NCBI GenBank assembly: GCA_947345935.1
Contig: CAMZZN010000021.1
Span: 1-39,080, forward strand
Origin: an uncultured Ruminococcus sp.
GTDB taxonomy: Bacteria; Bacillota; Clostridia; Oscillospirales; Ruminococcaceae
DNA: 39,080 nucleotides
Direction of reading: 5' to 3'
The translations under genes and the position numbers were made by a program. The notes beneath the pieces are model-generated. The model searched no databases. It had not been told where the DNA came from and saw only the letters and a list, made by a program, of their open reading frames with translations. Of the stretch, positions 18,480-26,250 are shown one piece after another (position 1 is the first letter of the stretch; every line of letters starts with the position of its first letter).

Positions 18480-19877
18480 TCATGCCTGTGTAATAATATA
18501 GCCGGGGTTCTGATATGGCCGTTTATCGAAGCCAAATTTCAGATCCGAATATACCTCGGCGATCTTATCCCATGTCACGCCGCCAACCATTCCTGTAGGG
18601 TTAATTCCAAACTGATTCTGGAAAGCAACTACCGACTGTTTTGTAAGAGGTCCGAAATAACCGGTATTGCTTACCGCAGGTATATTTTTATACGTTTCGC
18701 TGATAAAGGAAAGATACTCCTGAAGGATCTTCACATAATCCCCGGACACACCCTCACGAAGCACCGTACCCGGATAAAGCGCAACATCCACATACTGCGG
18801 CGGCACTGACTGAACTATTCCCTCATAAGCACGATAAATATCATTTCGTGTGGCACGATCTATTTCTCCTGTTTGCGGAAGTCCAAAAACACGCTGGAAC
18901 GACTTTACGGAACGTTCTGTATTCTCTCCGAAATACCCCGTAATCGCCACTGGTTCGACCGCCGCATAGTAAGCTCCGATAACGGCAAGATAATACTGAA
19001 ACGTACTGACCTCCGGACTCTGCATTCCGACATGAAGATCTTCAGTATAAATATTCATGACATCCTCAAGTCTTACTCCCTCTGAATTCAGCTCCGCCAG
19101 ACGCTTGACGCTTGTGTATATATAAGTAATCCTGTACCAGGTTGCAGCGTCAACAACACCGTTCGGTTCAAGATCGAAAACCTCTTGAAATTTCCGGACA
19201 GCAGCTTCTGTTGGTTCGTCGAAAATTCCGTCAGTTGCCGGAATCTTCGGTATCGCCGGATAATTCGACGATATCCTGTTGAGAAATATCTGCATTGAGC
19301 GCACGTCGTTTCCTCCTGAACCAAGTTTAAGCTCAATCCCCGGATAAGACGGAGCAGCGTTCTTCACCGGAGCATCCTTGACCAATTCGATATTTTCCCC
19401 GTAATAATACTGGAGAATTTCAAAAGGCGTCATTCCTCTGTTTGCAAGATCAACTGTTCCCCACTGGGAAAGACCGTCGCACGTCGATGTCGTTCCATTG
19501 CAGAAAGCTGTGAACAATGGCTCTATGTAGCCGGAGCGTGTTACATAATCATTGAAAAGTTCATCCACAAGAAAACTGATATTTTCAAAAATTTCACGGC
19601 CATTGATAAATTTCTGATCGTACTGCGTAGTAGAAGTAATATCAAAGTCATATCCTCTTGATCTGTACCATTCCGTATAGATTCTGTTGAGAGCGTATGT
19701 TACGATAACATAGATGTTGGCTCTCAAGGAATTTTCCGGCCACGTGGGATATATTTCGCTTGACGCAACATTTTTGATATAAGATGGAAAACTTACGGTC
19801 ACATTGGGAGCGTCAGAATCCGGCGTTCCCAGATGAACCGTTATTGTTTCGGGAATAAAGGGAATTCCTGTCAGCAT
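18480..19877 (-). CDS. SpoIID-like domain fused to peptidoglycan-binding repeats
   Basis: A 465-residue protein. Residues 30-170 match the SpoIID fold pattern. VASSEIYPTWPENSLRA carries the Glu that corresponds to the SpoIID catalytic acid, TYAL follows, then DIT..TQYDQKF, and the end reads CDGLSQWGTVDLANRGMTPFEILQYYYG, as in SpoIID/LytB. Three PG_binding_1-like units follow, at about 185-255, 295-350 and 375-450. There is no signal peptide. SpoIID-family enzymes trim glycan strands stripped of stem peptides. The start lies one base before the previous stop, with AGGGAG upstream. A role in the spore or cell wall is inferred from the domains and from the sporulation sigma operon in the same genome. 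Confidence 0.8.
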   Translation of the reverse strand: MLTGIPFIPETITVHLGTPDSDAPNVTVSFPSYIKNVASSEIYPTWPENSLRANIYVIVTYALNRIYTEWYRSRGYDFDITSTTQYDQKFINGREIFENISFLVDELFNDYVTRSGYIEPLFTAFCNGTTSTCDGLSQWGTVDLANRGMTPFEILQYYYGENIELVKDAPVKNAAPSYPGIELKLGSGGNDVRSMQIFLNRISSNYPAIPKIPATDGIFDEPTEAAVRKFQEVFDLEPNGVVDAATWYRITYIYTSVKRLAELNSEGVRLEDVMNIYTEDLHVGMQSPEVSTFQYYLAVIGAYYAAVEPVAITGYFGENTERSVKSFQRVFGLPQTGEIDRATRNDIYRAYEGIVQSVPPQYVDVALYPGTVLREGVSGDYVKILQEYLSFISETYKNIPAVSNTGYFGPLTKQSVVAFQNQFGINPTGMVGGVTWDKIAEVYSDLKFGFDKRPYQNPGYIITQA

Positions 19878-19878
19878 A

Positions 19879-20628
19879 TTACTCCCTCCGTTCTTCCCGG
19901 AACCCGAAAAACGGCTCCTGATTGTAAATGGTCAACGTTTCATCCGTTTCATTCATGAGCAGCGGAACAGGTATCATGCTGAAATTCTGAATTGAGGTGA
20001 CCCCTGAAAATACCGGAACATCCACACTTCTGGCGTTAAAAAAGCCGTTTGCCGTCACGCTGATATCATAAAGGCTATAGGGACGTGTCTGAGAATAAGG
20101 CTGCTGAGAATAGCTAATATCAGGCACAGGCACTTCAAAAAGCTGTGTTGTTCCACTGTTGTTTGCAATTCCCGTAGCTATAATGAGGCGGCTGCCGTTA
20201 ACAATAGCTGAGATAACTACAACCGCTCCTTCGATACCCCAGGATTCGTCGCCTGTACGCACGTTTACAAGAATAAAACCACTTGAATCTCCCAATGATT
20301 CTTCAGAAGCAGGCTCTGACGCCGTATCGTTTTCCTCAAGTTCTGACAGATCAGGTGCAGGAAAGCGCTCATCCAGGTCGTCAGATTCGTCCTCCACAAA
20401 GCCAGACCAGGCGGTATCATCAGGAGCGTTCGGATCAACGTCCTCCGGTTCAGGTGAAACTGTATTCTGAAATCCTTCTTCCGGAACTGTCATATTATCA
20501 GGCAGTTCTTCTTCTGTCACAGAGACCACAGGTGATACGGCAGCAACAGCTTCCTCGTCTCTGGAACGACTCTGACCGTAAAGTTTCATCATCTCCCGCT
20601 TGTATTCGTCAAGTTGATTTTTGTCCAT
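19879..20628 (-). CDS. Acidic protein with a carboxypeptidase-regulatory-like domain
   Basis: A 249-residue protein. The first 25 residues are charged (DEYKREMMKLYGQSRSRDEE), and 30-115 is very acidic, Pro/Ser-rich and probably disordered. Residues 118-220 look like a beta-sandwich of the carboxypeptidase-regulatory or Cna-B kind: GFILVNVRTGDESWGIEGAVVVIS, then TTQLFEVPVPD, then YDISVTANGFFNARSVDVPVFSGVTSIQNFSMIP. No signal peptide. It is the first gene of the set with the SpoIID-like gene; GAGGAGGCG precedes its ATG. Probable scaffold or assembly partner; function unknown. Confidence 0.72.
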   Translation of the reverse strand: MDKNQLDEYKREMMKLYGQSRSRDEEAVAAVSPVVSVTEEELPDNMTVPEEGFQNTVSPEPEDVDPNAPDDTAWSGFVEDESDDLDERFPAPDLSELEENDTASEPASEESLGDSSGFILVNVRTGDESWGIEGAVVVISAIVNGSRLIIATGIANNSGTTQLFEVPVPDISYSQQPYSQTRPYSLYDISVTANGFFNARSVDVPVFSGVTSIQNFSMIPVPLLMNETDETLTIYNQEPFFGFREERRE

Positions 20629-20678
20629 AAAATCGCCTCCTCGGTACTATACTATTCCGGGAAAAGACTGCATATGAC

Positions 20679-20709
20679 AAAAAAATCCTGCCCCAAAACG
20701 GGACAGGAT
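20679..20709 (-). terminator. rplA operon terminator
   Basis: On the minus strand ATCCTGTCCC pairs with GGGGCAGGAT (one G-U, 5-base loop) and runs into seven T. Confidence 0.85.
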
Positions 20710-20739
20710 CATATTAGCGATAAAAGTCAGCGCAGTGAA

Positions 20740-21435
20740 TCAAACGCCAAACTTAACAGTTGCAACGGGAACTCCGGGACCCATTGTTGAAGTTACTGTG
20801 CAGCTCTTAAGGTAAGTACCCTTGGCAGCAGCAGGCTTAGCCTTAACAATAGCCTCCATAAGAGTTGTGAAGTTTTCATCAAGCTTAGCAGAACCAAAAG
20901 ATACCTTGCCGATAGGACAATGAATAATGTTTGTCTTATCGAGACGATACTCGATCTTACCTGCCTTAGCTTCTGTTACAGCCTTTGCAACATCGGGAGT
21001 TACAGTACCAGCCTTTGGGTTAGGCATAAGACCACGAGGTCCGAGAACCTTACCAAGACGTCCTACAAGACCCATCATGTCAGGTGAAGCAACAACAACG
21101 TCGAAGTCCATCCAGTTTTCCTTCATGATCTTGTCAACATATTCCATACCGCCAACGTACTCTGCGCCGGCAGCCTGTGCAGCTTCATACTTATCTTCCT
21201 TGCAGAATACGAGAACTCTTACGCTCTTACCTGTTCCGTTAGGAAGAACGACAGCGCCTCTTACCTGCTGGTCAGCGTGTCTTGAGTCAACGCCGAGACG
21301 AATATGAGCTTCTACAGTCTCGTCAAACTTAGCCTTTGCATTCTTGCAGACGAGATCAAGAGCTTCTACAGATTCATACTGCTTTGCATAATCAACAGCC
21401 TTTGCGCTGTCAACATATTTTTTGCCGTGTTTCAT
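20740..21435 (-). CDS. rplA: 50S ribosomal protein L1
   Basis: L1, 231 residues, typical length; binds the 23S L1 stalk and in many bacteria represses its own mRNA. Characteristic segments are [31 protein letters not shown], the [14 protein letters not shown] block and the C-terminal [20 protein letters not shown] precedes the ATG. A 156-base gap separates it from rplK and holds a probable L1-binding site (21453-21508). A terminator follows at once: the rplJ-rplL genes that often come next are replaced by the SpoIID-like set. Confidence 0.97.
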   Translation of the reverse strand: MKHGKKYVDSAKAVDYAKQYESVEALDLVCKNAKAKFDETVEAHIRLGVDSRHADQQVRGAVVLPNGTGKSVRVLVFCKEDKYEAAQAAGAEYVGGMEYVDKIMKENWMDFDVVVASPDMMGLVGRLGKVLGPRGLMPNPKAGTVTPDVAKAVTEAKAGKIEYRLDKTNIIHCPIGKVSFGSAKLDENFTTLMEAIVKAKPAAAKGTYLKSCTVTSTMGPGVPVATVKFGV

Positions 21436-21452
21436 TATATTTCCTCCTGTTT

Positions 21453-21508
21453 AAGTGGTAATACCGATTGCCTATAGCTAACCGGTTAGCGGAATTTTCC
21501 TCCCACCA
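21453..21508 (-). promoter_or_regulatory. Predicted L1-binding site before rplA
   Basis: Read on the minus strand, GGTGGGAGG and then TTACCAC face each other across an internal hairpin built on the palindrome GCTAACCGGTTAGC (21477-21490). The 23S rRNA L1-stalk site has GGUGGGAGG opposite AUACCACC. The right arm ends about 7 bases before the rplA ribosome binding site, well placed to block translation when L1 is in excess. Confidence 0.65.
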
Positions 21509-21591
21509 ATATAGCCTGTCTCAGCGACAGCTCAGAGAAATCAGAACGGGATCACGGAGCAGAATAACGCCCTTCCCGCCTTCATTCAAAA

Positions 21592-22017
21592 TCAGTCAAC
21601 AACTACAACGCCCATTGAGCGAGCTGTTCCTGCGATCATGCTCATAGCTGCTTCAAGTGAACCAGCATTAAGATCGGGCATCTTCTGCTCAGCGATCTTC
21701 TGAACCTGTTCTTTTGTAATGTTTGCTACCTTTGTCTTGTTAGGTACTCCCGAACCGCTGTTGATGTTGCAGGCCTTCTTGATAAGAACTGCTGCGGGAG
21801 GAGTCTTTGTAATAAATGAGAATGAACGGTCTGCATAAACAGTGATAACAACAGGAATTATCATTCCGATGTCGTTCTTTGTTCTCTCATTGAATTCCTT
21901 TGTGAATGCCATGATGTTTACGCCGTGCTGACCAAGAGCAGGTCCAACAGGCGGTGCAGGAGTAGCCTTTCCTGCTGCGATCTGAAGCTTAATGTAGCCA
22001 ACTACTTTCTGTGCCAT
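21592..22017 (-). CDS. rplK: 50S ribosomal protein L11
   Basis: L11, 141 residues. [29 protein letters not shown] is the classic N-terminal region (given here as its key stretch [11 protein letters not shown]), and the end reads [10 protein letters not shown]. It binds the GTPase centre of 23S rRNA. GGAGGTG precedes the ATG by about 11 bases. Its leader holds a likely L1-binding site (22035-22080), so rplK is probably controlled by L1. Confidence 0.97.
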   Translation of the reverse strand: MAQKVVGYIKLQIAAGKATPAPPVGPALGQHGVNIMAFTKEFNERTKNDIGMIIPVVITVYADRSFSFITKTPPAAVLIKKACNINSGSGVPNKTKVANITKEQVQKIAEQKMPDLNAGSLEAAMSMIAGTARSMGVVVVD

Positions 22018-22034
22018 GTAATTCGCACCTCCAT

Positions 22035-22080
22035 AAATGTGGTAAATGGCGAGGCAAGACTTATTTTACCTCTCCCACTG
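22035..22080 (-). promoter_or_regulatory. Predicted L1-binding site before rplK
   Basis: On the minus strand AGTGGGAGAGG lies opposite GCCATTTACCAC, closed by GTGG/CCAC (22078-22075 with 22042-22039) and an inner GAGG/CCTC helix. This resembles the L1-stalk site of 23S rRNA (GGUGGGAGG opposite AUACCACC). The GGAGG of rplK is 6 bases further on. Confidence 0.6.
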
Positions 22081-22102
22081 AAGCCCTCCGGGCTTCTTTT
22101 TT
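22080..22102 (+). terminator. Terminator-like hairpin antisense to the nusG-rplK gap
   Basis: GAAGCCC (22080-22086) pairs with GGGCTTC (22090-22096), then six T, on the plus strand. All genes here are minus strand; there the same hairpin has no T-run. It may stop antisense transcripts or only shape the L11 leader. Confidence 0.4.
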
Positions 22103-22109
22103 GACCTTG

Positions 22110-22640
22110 TTAATCATCCACCTTGATAACCTGACTCAAAGGCAGTGTGGTGGGTGTTTCACGGCCGAACATTGATACAAGAAGATCAACGGAACGGTCG
22201 TCAATATTGATGTTCTGAACAACGCCGATAAATCCGTCCATAGCGGTTCCTGAGATCTGAACCCTGTCTCCGACGCCAAAATTCACCTCAACGGATGAAG
22301 AAACGTCGATTCCGAAGAGAGATTTCACTTCTTCTTCGGAAAGTGGTGTAGGCTCTGAAGCAGGACCGACAAAGCCGGTACAGCCTCTGGTATTTCTTAC
22401 AACATACCACGAGTCGTCAGTAACGATCATTTTGACCAGAACGTAACCGGGATAGGTCTTTCGTTCGATCTCTTTTGTTTTTCCGTCGGTGATCTCCGTC
22501 ACCTTTTCGGTTGGAACTCTGACCTCCTGGATAAGATCATGAAGCTTACGGTTTTCAACAACCTTTTCAATATTCTGGGCAACTTTGTTTTCGTAGCCCG
22601 AATATGTGTGGATAACATACCACTTTCCTGCTTCTGACAT
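22110..22640 (-). CDS. nusG: Transcription factor NusG
   Basis: A 176-residue NusG. The NGN domain starts with KWYVIHTYSGYENKVAQNIEK and includes KTYPGYVLVKM and VRNTRGCTGFVG. A C-terminal KOW domain (about 120-176) begins FGVGDRVQISGTAMDGFIGVVQNI. NusG binds RNA polymerase and links it to Rho or the ribosome. GAGGAGGATT precedes the ATG. It follows secE by 27 bases, the usual order. Confidence 0.96.
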   Translation of the reverse strand: MSEAGKWYVIHTYSGYENKVAQNIEKVVENRKLHDLIQEVRVPTEKVTEITDGKTKEIERKTYPGYVLVKMIVTDDSWYVVRNTRGCTGFVGPASEPTPLSEEEVKSLFGIDVSSSVEVNFGVGDRVQISGTAMDGFIGVVQNINIDDRSVDLLVSMFGRETPTTLPLSQVIKVDD

Positions 22641-22667
22641 AATAATCCTCCTCAGATTTCCAAAGGT

Positions 22668-22904
22668 TTAGCGGTAGATCAGCCGCATGAGCTCCAAGAA
22701 GCCCGTGTCAAGCAGACCCACGAGAACAGCCGCAAGCGCAACAACTCCAACTACAACGGAAGTATTGTCTGCAACAGTTTTCTTTGAAGGCCAAACCACT
22801 TTTTTGAATTCAATTTTGAGGTCCTTGAACCACTTACGGATCTTACCGGGCTTTTTCTTGCCGGTTTTTTCGGACTTCTTTTCTGAAGTTGTATCCTTAG
22901 CCAT
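22668..22904 (-). CDS. secE: Preprotein translocase subunit SecE
   Basis: A 78-residue SecE of the short Gram-positive type. A Lys-rich N terminus is followed by the conserved amphipathic stretch FKKVVWPSKKTVADN, then one membrane span (about 49-66). It is part of the SecYEG channel. GGAAGGGG lies 7-8 bases before the ATG. rpmG is 18 bases upstream and nusG 27 bases downstream. Confidence 0.94.
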   Translation of the reverse strand: MAKDTTSEKKSEKTGKKKPGKIRKWFKDLKIEFKKVVWPSKKTVADNTSVVVGVVALAAVLVGLLDTGFLELMRLIYR

Positions 22905-22922
22905 AAAAAATACCCCTTCCGA

Positions 22923-23072
22923 TTACTTTGTTTCTTTGTGAAGAGTATGCTTTCTGCAGAACTTGCAATGCTTCATCATTTCGAGTCTGTCAGGGTCATT
23001 CTTCTTATTCTTCTTGGAAACATAGTTGCGCTGTTTGCACTCTGTGCAAGCTAAAGTAACCTTTACTCTCAT
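22923..23072 (-). CDS. rpmG: 50S ribosomal protein L33
   Basis: A 49-residue L33 with both zinc-ribbon CxxC pairs intact (CTEC and CKFC), so it is the zinc-binding version. The start is ATG 23072 (Met-Arg-Val-Lys-Val-Thr), with GGAGGTG upstream. Longer in-frame starts exist but would reach back across the promoter. It is the first gene of rpmG-secE-nusG-rplK-rplA. The leader between promoter and start is about 100 bases and holds the hairpin CCTCCG/CGGAGG. Confidence 0.95.
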   Translation of the reverse strand: MRVKVTLACTECKQRNYVSKKNKKNDPDRLEMMKHCKFCRKHTLHKETK

Positions 23073-23172
23073 ATCGGCACCTCCTGATTTAGTACTTCCT
23101 CCGACCGGCGGAGGTAGGTTGTTTGCCTCCCTCGTATCAGGCATAAAAATAAGCCCCTGTCGAGGTAAAATA

Positions 23173-23201
23173 ATTATATCACATATATCTGGAAAAGTCA
23201 A
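23173..23201 (-). promoter_or_regulatory. rpmG-secE-nusG-rplK-rplA promoter
   Basis: Minus strand TTGACT (23201-23196), 17 bp, TATAAT (23178-23173), with TG-A before the -10. A very strong match, as expected for a ribosomal operon. Confidence 0.85.
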
Positions 23202-23335
23202 GCCCTTTAAGAATTTTTTTCTTTAAAATACAATATCCGCCCTGAATGTTGTCATATTATGTTTCATGCGATACTGTACAGTGTCATTAAAAACGTAACA
23301 ATTACTTTTTCATTTTTCACCAAATTGTCACAAAA

Positions 23336-23368
23336 TTATCACCGTTTTTTTTTTTTTTTTTGTATAAT
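23336..23368 (+). promoter_or_regulatory. Poly-T promoter region of the DUF4234 gene
   Basis: TATAAT at 23363-23368 lies directly after 17 consecutive T (23345-23361). The nearest -35-like box is TTATCA (23336-23341), 21 bp away, which is too long for good activity; losing about four T would make it near ideal. The rest of the 361-base gap holds the rpmG promoter and leader. Confidence 0.45.
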
Positions 23369-23433
23369 ACTGCTAATATAATATGATTGTGCACAAAGTT
23401 TATCTGTGCATAAATCTGCAAGGAGTGTTTTAT

Positions 23434-23940
23434 ATGAAATGCAATTACTGCGGAAAAGAACTCAACGGAGGAAATTTCTGCCCGCACTGCGGCGCCTCTA
23501 ACAATCAACAACCGATAACTCAGAATCCACAGCCAAATTATCAGTCGTCTTCTTCTCAATTTCAGCAACCGTATCAGAATAATTATAATTCGTCATCTAT
23601 GATTCAGAAGCGTTCGATCGCCACCTGCATAATCCTCACAATAGTAACTTGTGGAATCTATGGCATATTCTGGTTCATTTCACTTACCGATGACACAAGA
23701 AATCTTTCGCAGGACTTTACCGGAGCAAGCGGCGGAACCGCATTTTTGCTCACACTTATCACTTGCGGGATCTACGGTTTCTACTGGGCGTATAAGCAAG
23801 GATCAAGAATTGACGCAGCCCGTACCGCAAGAGGTTTCGCTCCTTCAAATCAGGGCGCTGTTTACCTTGTTCTTTCTATTTTCGGATTAGGAATAATCGG
23901 ATATGCGCTTATGCAAAACGAGATCAATAACCTTGCTTAA
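23434..23940 (+). CDS. Zinc-ribbon DUF4234 membrane protein
   Basis: A 168-residue protein. A zinc ribbon opens it (CNYCGKELNGGNFCPHCG, Cys pairs at 3/6 and 16/19), then a Gln/Asn/Pro/Ser-rich linker (about 25-56). A DUF4234-type membrane domain follows, with CIILTIVTCGIYGIFWF and the repeated LTLITCGIYGFYWAYK, then a last membrane segment near the C terminus. ATG 23434 has AAGGAG 8 bases before it. Function unknown; zinc ribbon plus DUF4234 is a common arrangement in Firmicutes. Confidence 0.85.
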   Translation: MKCNYCGKELNGGNFCPHCGASNNQQPITQNPQPNYQSSSSQFQQPYQNNYNSSSMIQKRSIATCIILTIVTCGIYGIFWFISLTDDTRNLSQDFTGASGGTAFLLTLITCGIYGFYWAYKQGSRIDAARTARGFAPSNQGAVYLVLSIFGLGIIGYALMQNEINNLA

Positions 23941-23960
23941 TCATTTAAAATCACATGTGT

Positions 23961-23990
23961 AAAAAGAGGGCATTTTTATGTCCTCTTTTT
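23961..23990. terminator. Bidirectional terminator
   Basis: AAAAAGAGGGCA (23961-23972) pairs with TGTCCTCTTTTT (23979-23990) with one G-U. It separates two convergent genes and has U-runs in both directions. Confidence 0.8.
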
Positions 23991-23996
23991 ACCTTA

Positions 23997-24692
23997 TCAG
24001 CGGTAATTCCTGAAACTGAATTCCGAACCGTATTCATAAGCGAAGTCATCAAACCTTTTAACAGCATCCTCCAGCGTAAGCACAGAATCAGCGTTCCGGT
24101 AATCATCAGCTTTAAAAACAATCGGCTTTGTGCCCCAGTACTCATTGTCAGTTGTCGAAATAGCCGCAGCACATACGCCATGATCGATCTTAACTACAAA
24201 ATCACACTTATCAACGTCATTGAAATATTCCTTTACGCTCACGTAAATTTTTTTACCGTCAATTCCTCTGACATTGCCGGTAATATCAACAGCGTCATCA
24301 CCCTTGCTGTATAAAATATACTCCAAACCTGCGATATCAATCCCCTGTTCATCAAGTTCCGTCAGAACGGTATTGACAGCATTGTATAAACTTGCTGCTG
24401 CTGAATTTGCAGCAGCTGCCTTTGACTTCACCACATAACTCGAACTGGCATACGGCTTTTTGCTGCTGTTACCAGAATCCTTGTCCTCCGAAACCACTTT
24501 CCAGATAATTACGCCTGTCACCGCAAGAACTGCCGCTATTACTGTGATTATCACGGGAATAAGCCATTTTTTCTTCCTTGATATCTGCGGCTGTCCCTGC
24601 CGCATATTCGGATTTATTGGTTGCTGAAATCCCTGTCTCAGATCAGCTAAATTTGGGTTATATCGGTTATGCTGATTATTCATATTGTTCAT
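23997..24692 (-). CDS. Single-pass membrane protein, unknown function
   Basis: About 231 residues. A Gln/Asn/Pro-rich cytoplasmic N terminus of about 38 residues and a KKK stop come before one membrane span (WLIPVIITVIAAVLAVTGVIIW). A Lys/Ser/Ala stretch and an external domain of about 150 residues follow, holding DITGNVRG, ISTTDNEYWGTKPIVFKADDY and a final RFDDFAYEYG. The start is uncertain: ATG 24692 or 24683, or TTG 24710, none with a strong ribosome binding site. The external domain faintly recalls pilin-like heads, but there is no prepilin cleavage site. It follows the gapA terminator. Confidence 0.7.
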   Translation of the reverse strand: MNNMNNQHNRYNPNLADLRQGFQQPINPNMRQGQPQISRKKKWLIPVIITVIAAVLAVTGVIIWKVVSEDKDSGNSSKKPYASSSYVVKSKAAAANSAAASLYNAVNTVLTELDEQGIDIAGLEYILYSKGDDAVDITGNVRGIDGKKIYVSVKEYFNDVDKCDFVVKIDHGVCAAAISTTDNEYWGTKPIVFKADDYRNADSVLTLEDAVKRFDDFAYEYGSEFSFRNYR

Positions 24693-24721
24693 TCGCTTCA
24701 CACTTTTCAAAAAAATATACC

Positions 24722-24750
24722 AAAAAAGGACGGCGTTTTATACCGTCCTT
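24722..24750 (-). terminator. gapA terminator
   Basis: GGACGG (24728-24733) and CCGTCC (24743-24748) form the stem. On the minus strand it is followed by six T. Confidence 0.85.
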
Positions 24751-24773
24751 TTCAGTAAGCAAGATGACTTTAA

Positions 24774-25811
24774 TTAGCCAAGCTCTGCAAAATACTTGAT
24801 AGTTCTTACCATCTGTGATGTATAAGAATTCTCGTTATCGTACCAAGAAACAACCTGAACCTCGTAGAGATCGTCAGCAATCTTAGAAACCATTGTCTGA
24901 GTAGCATCGAAGAGCGAACCGTACTTCATACCGATAACGTCAGAAGAAACGATCTGATCTTCGTTATAGCCAAAGGACTCGGAAGCAGCAGCCTTCATAG
25001 CAGCGTTAATGCCTTCCTTAGTAACATCTGTACCTTTAACAACAGCTGTAAGGATTGTTGTAGAACCTGTAGGAACAGGAACTCTCTGTGCAGAACCGAT
25101 GAGCTTGCCGTTGAGCTCAGGAATTACAAGACCGATAGCCTTAGCAGCGCCTGTCGAGTTAGGAACAATGTTAGCAGCGCCAGCTCTTGCTCTTCTGAGG
25201 TCGCCCTTTCTGTGAGGACCGTCAAGTATCATCTGATCGCCTGTGTAAGCGTGGATAGTGCTCATGATACCGCTCTGTACAGGAGCATAATCGTTAAGAG
25301 CCTTAGCCATGGGAGCAAGGCAGTTTGTTGTGCATGAAGCAGCAGAAATGATCTGATCGTCAGCAGTAAGAGTATTCTCGTTTACGCTGAATACGATAGT
25401 CTTGAGGTCACTGCCTGCGGGAGCAGAAATAACAACCTTCTTTGCGCCTGCTGTGATATGAGCCATAGACTTGTCCTTAGAGCAGTAGAAACCTGTGCAC
25501 TCAAGAACTACATCAACGCCGATCTCGCCCCAAGGGAGCTCAGCAGCGTTAGCCTTAGCATAAATTGTAAGTGTCTTGCCGTCTACAGTGATTGTACCAG
25601 CTTCGTCGTCTGCTTCAACAGTGTGAAGATTTTCACCGATTCTGCCGCAGTAACCGCCCTGAGCTGTATCATACTTGAGAAGCTGAGCGAGCATTGAAGG
25701 CTTTGTAAGATCGTTGATTGCAACTACCTCATAACCCTCTGCACCGAACATCTGTCTGAATGCAAGACGACCGATACGGCCGAAACCATTAATAGCAACT
25801 TTAACTGACAT
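24774..25811 (-). CDS. gapA: Glyceraldehyde-3-phosphate dehydrogenase
   Basis: Glycolytic, phosphorylating GAPDH of 345 residues. The Rossmann start is [14 protein letters not shown]; Asp34 in AINDL points to NAD over NADP. The catalytic Cys160 lies in [12 protein letters not shown] and the P-site in GTDVTKEG region near 263. The end is [28 protein letters not shown] lies about 10 bases before the ATG, and a consensus promoter is at 25845-25873. Its codon choice is strongly biased, like the ribosomal genes, which suggests high expression. It is a single-gene unit with its own terminator. Confidence 0.96.
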   Translation of the reverse strand: MSVKVAINGFGRIGRLAFRQMFGAEGYEVVAINDLTKPSMLAQLLKYDTAQGGYCGRIGENLHTVEADDEAGTITVDGKTLTIYAKANAAELPWGEIGVDVVLECTGFYCSKDKSMAHITAGAKKVVISAPAGSDLKTIVFSVNENTLTADDQIISAASCTTNCLAPMAKALNDYAPVQSGIMSTIHAYTGDQMILDGPHRKGDLRRARAGAANIVPNSTGAAKAIGLVIPELNGKLIGSAQRVPVPTGSTTILTAVVKGTDVTKEGINAAMKAAASESFGYNEDQIVSSDVIGMKYGSLFDATQTMVSKIADDLYEVQVVSWYDNENSYTSQMVRTIKYFAELG

Positions 25812-25844
25812 TGGAAATTACCTCCTAAATAAATTTACATATAT

Positions 25845-25873
25845 ATTATACTCCAAACCGGAATTTTTTTCAA
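25845..25873 (-). promoter_or_regulatory. gapA promoter
   Basis: Minus strand TTGAAA (25873-25868), 17 bp, TATAAT (25850-25845). Confidence 0.8.
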
Positions 25874-25971
25874 GTGGTTAGATAAAAAAATAACAGAAAT
25901 TCAATAAAATGTACAAACTTTATTATTTTATATTAGTTTTGGTGCATAATTTTGTTTAAATCCACAATAAG

Positions 25972-25989
25972 CTTGTATATCTGTACAAG
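25972..25989. promoter_or_regulatory. Possible operator dyad
   Basis: CTTGTA (25972-25977) and TACAAG (25984-25989) form a dyad with a 6-bp centre, 14 bp before the next -35 box. It may bind a dimeric regulator; no partner is identified. Confidence 0.25.
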
Positions 25990-26003
25990 TAGAAATTTTT
26001 TAT

Positions 26004-26032
26004 TTGAATTTCCATAAAAAATGGTGTATAAT
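26004..26032 (+). promoter_or_regulatory. Promoter of the HATPase-like gene
   Basis: TTGAAT (26004-26009), 17 bp, TATAAT (26027-26032); a second TATAAT is at 26033-26038. The transcript would run through the inverted-repeat element before reaching the gene. Confidence 0.7.
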
Positions 26033-26050
26033 TATAATGTGTAAAAAGAA

Positions 26051-26208
26051 TAGACTTCCTCGGAAACTAAGTTGTGACACATGGCAAAAGATTTTGCCAT
26101 AATGCAAGGCGGACGACGAAAGCGTGCTGACGCACGGTGAGAAGGACAACGCAGCAGCATGGTGAAAGATTTTGTCATGGAATGCGATTTAGTTTCCGAG
26201 GAAGTCTA
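26051..26208. mobile_element. MITE-like element, 158 bp, with 20-bp terminal inverted repeats
   Basis: TAGACTTCCTCGGAAACTAA (26051-26070) and TTAGTTTCCGAGGAAGTCTA (26189-26208) are perfect reverse complements. The outermost TA on each side may be a TA target duplication. Inside are two imperfect 27-base direct copies (around 26080-26106 and 26159-26186, sharing AAAGATTTTG) and the hairpin GGCAAAA/TTTTGCC. There is no coding capacity. This fits a non-autonomous element mobilised in trans. It sits between promoter and start codon of the next gene. Confidence 0.65.
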
Positions 26209-26250
26209 ATAAAACAGTCCCGAAGCGCTGTTTACAGAAAGGTGAAAAAA

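Noticed and set aside
23997..24692. Type IV pilin-like protein
   Set aside because: One membrane span near the N terminus is suggestive, but there is no prepilin peptidase site and the charged N-terminal region is too long.
26137..26250. N-terminal extension of the HATPase-like gene
   Set aside because: The extension lies in the inverted-repeat element; the ATG at 26251 has a good ribosome binding site.
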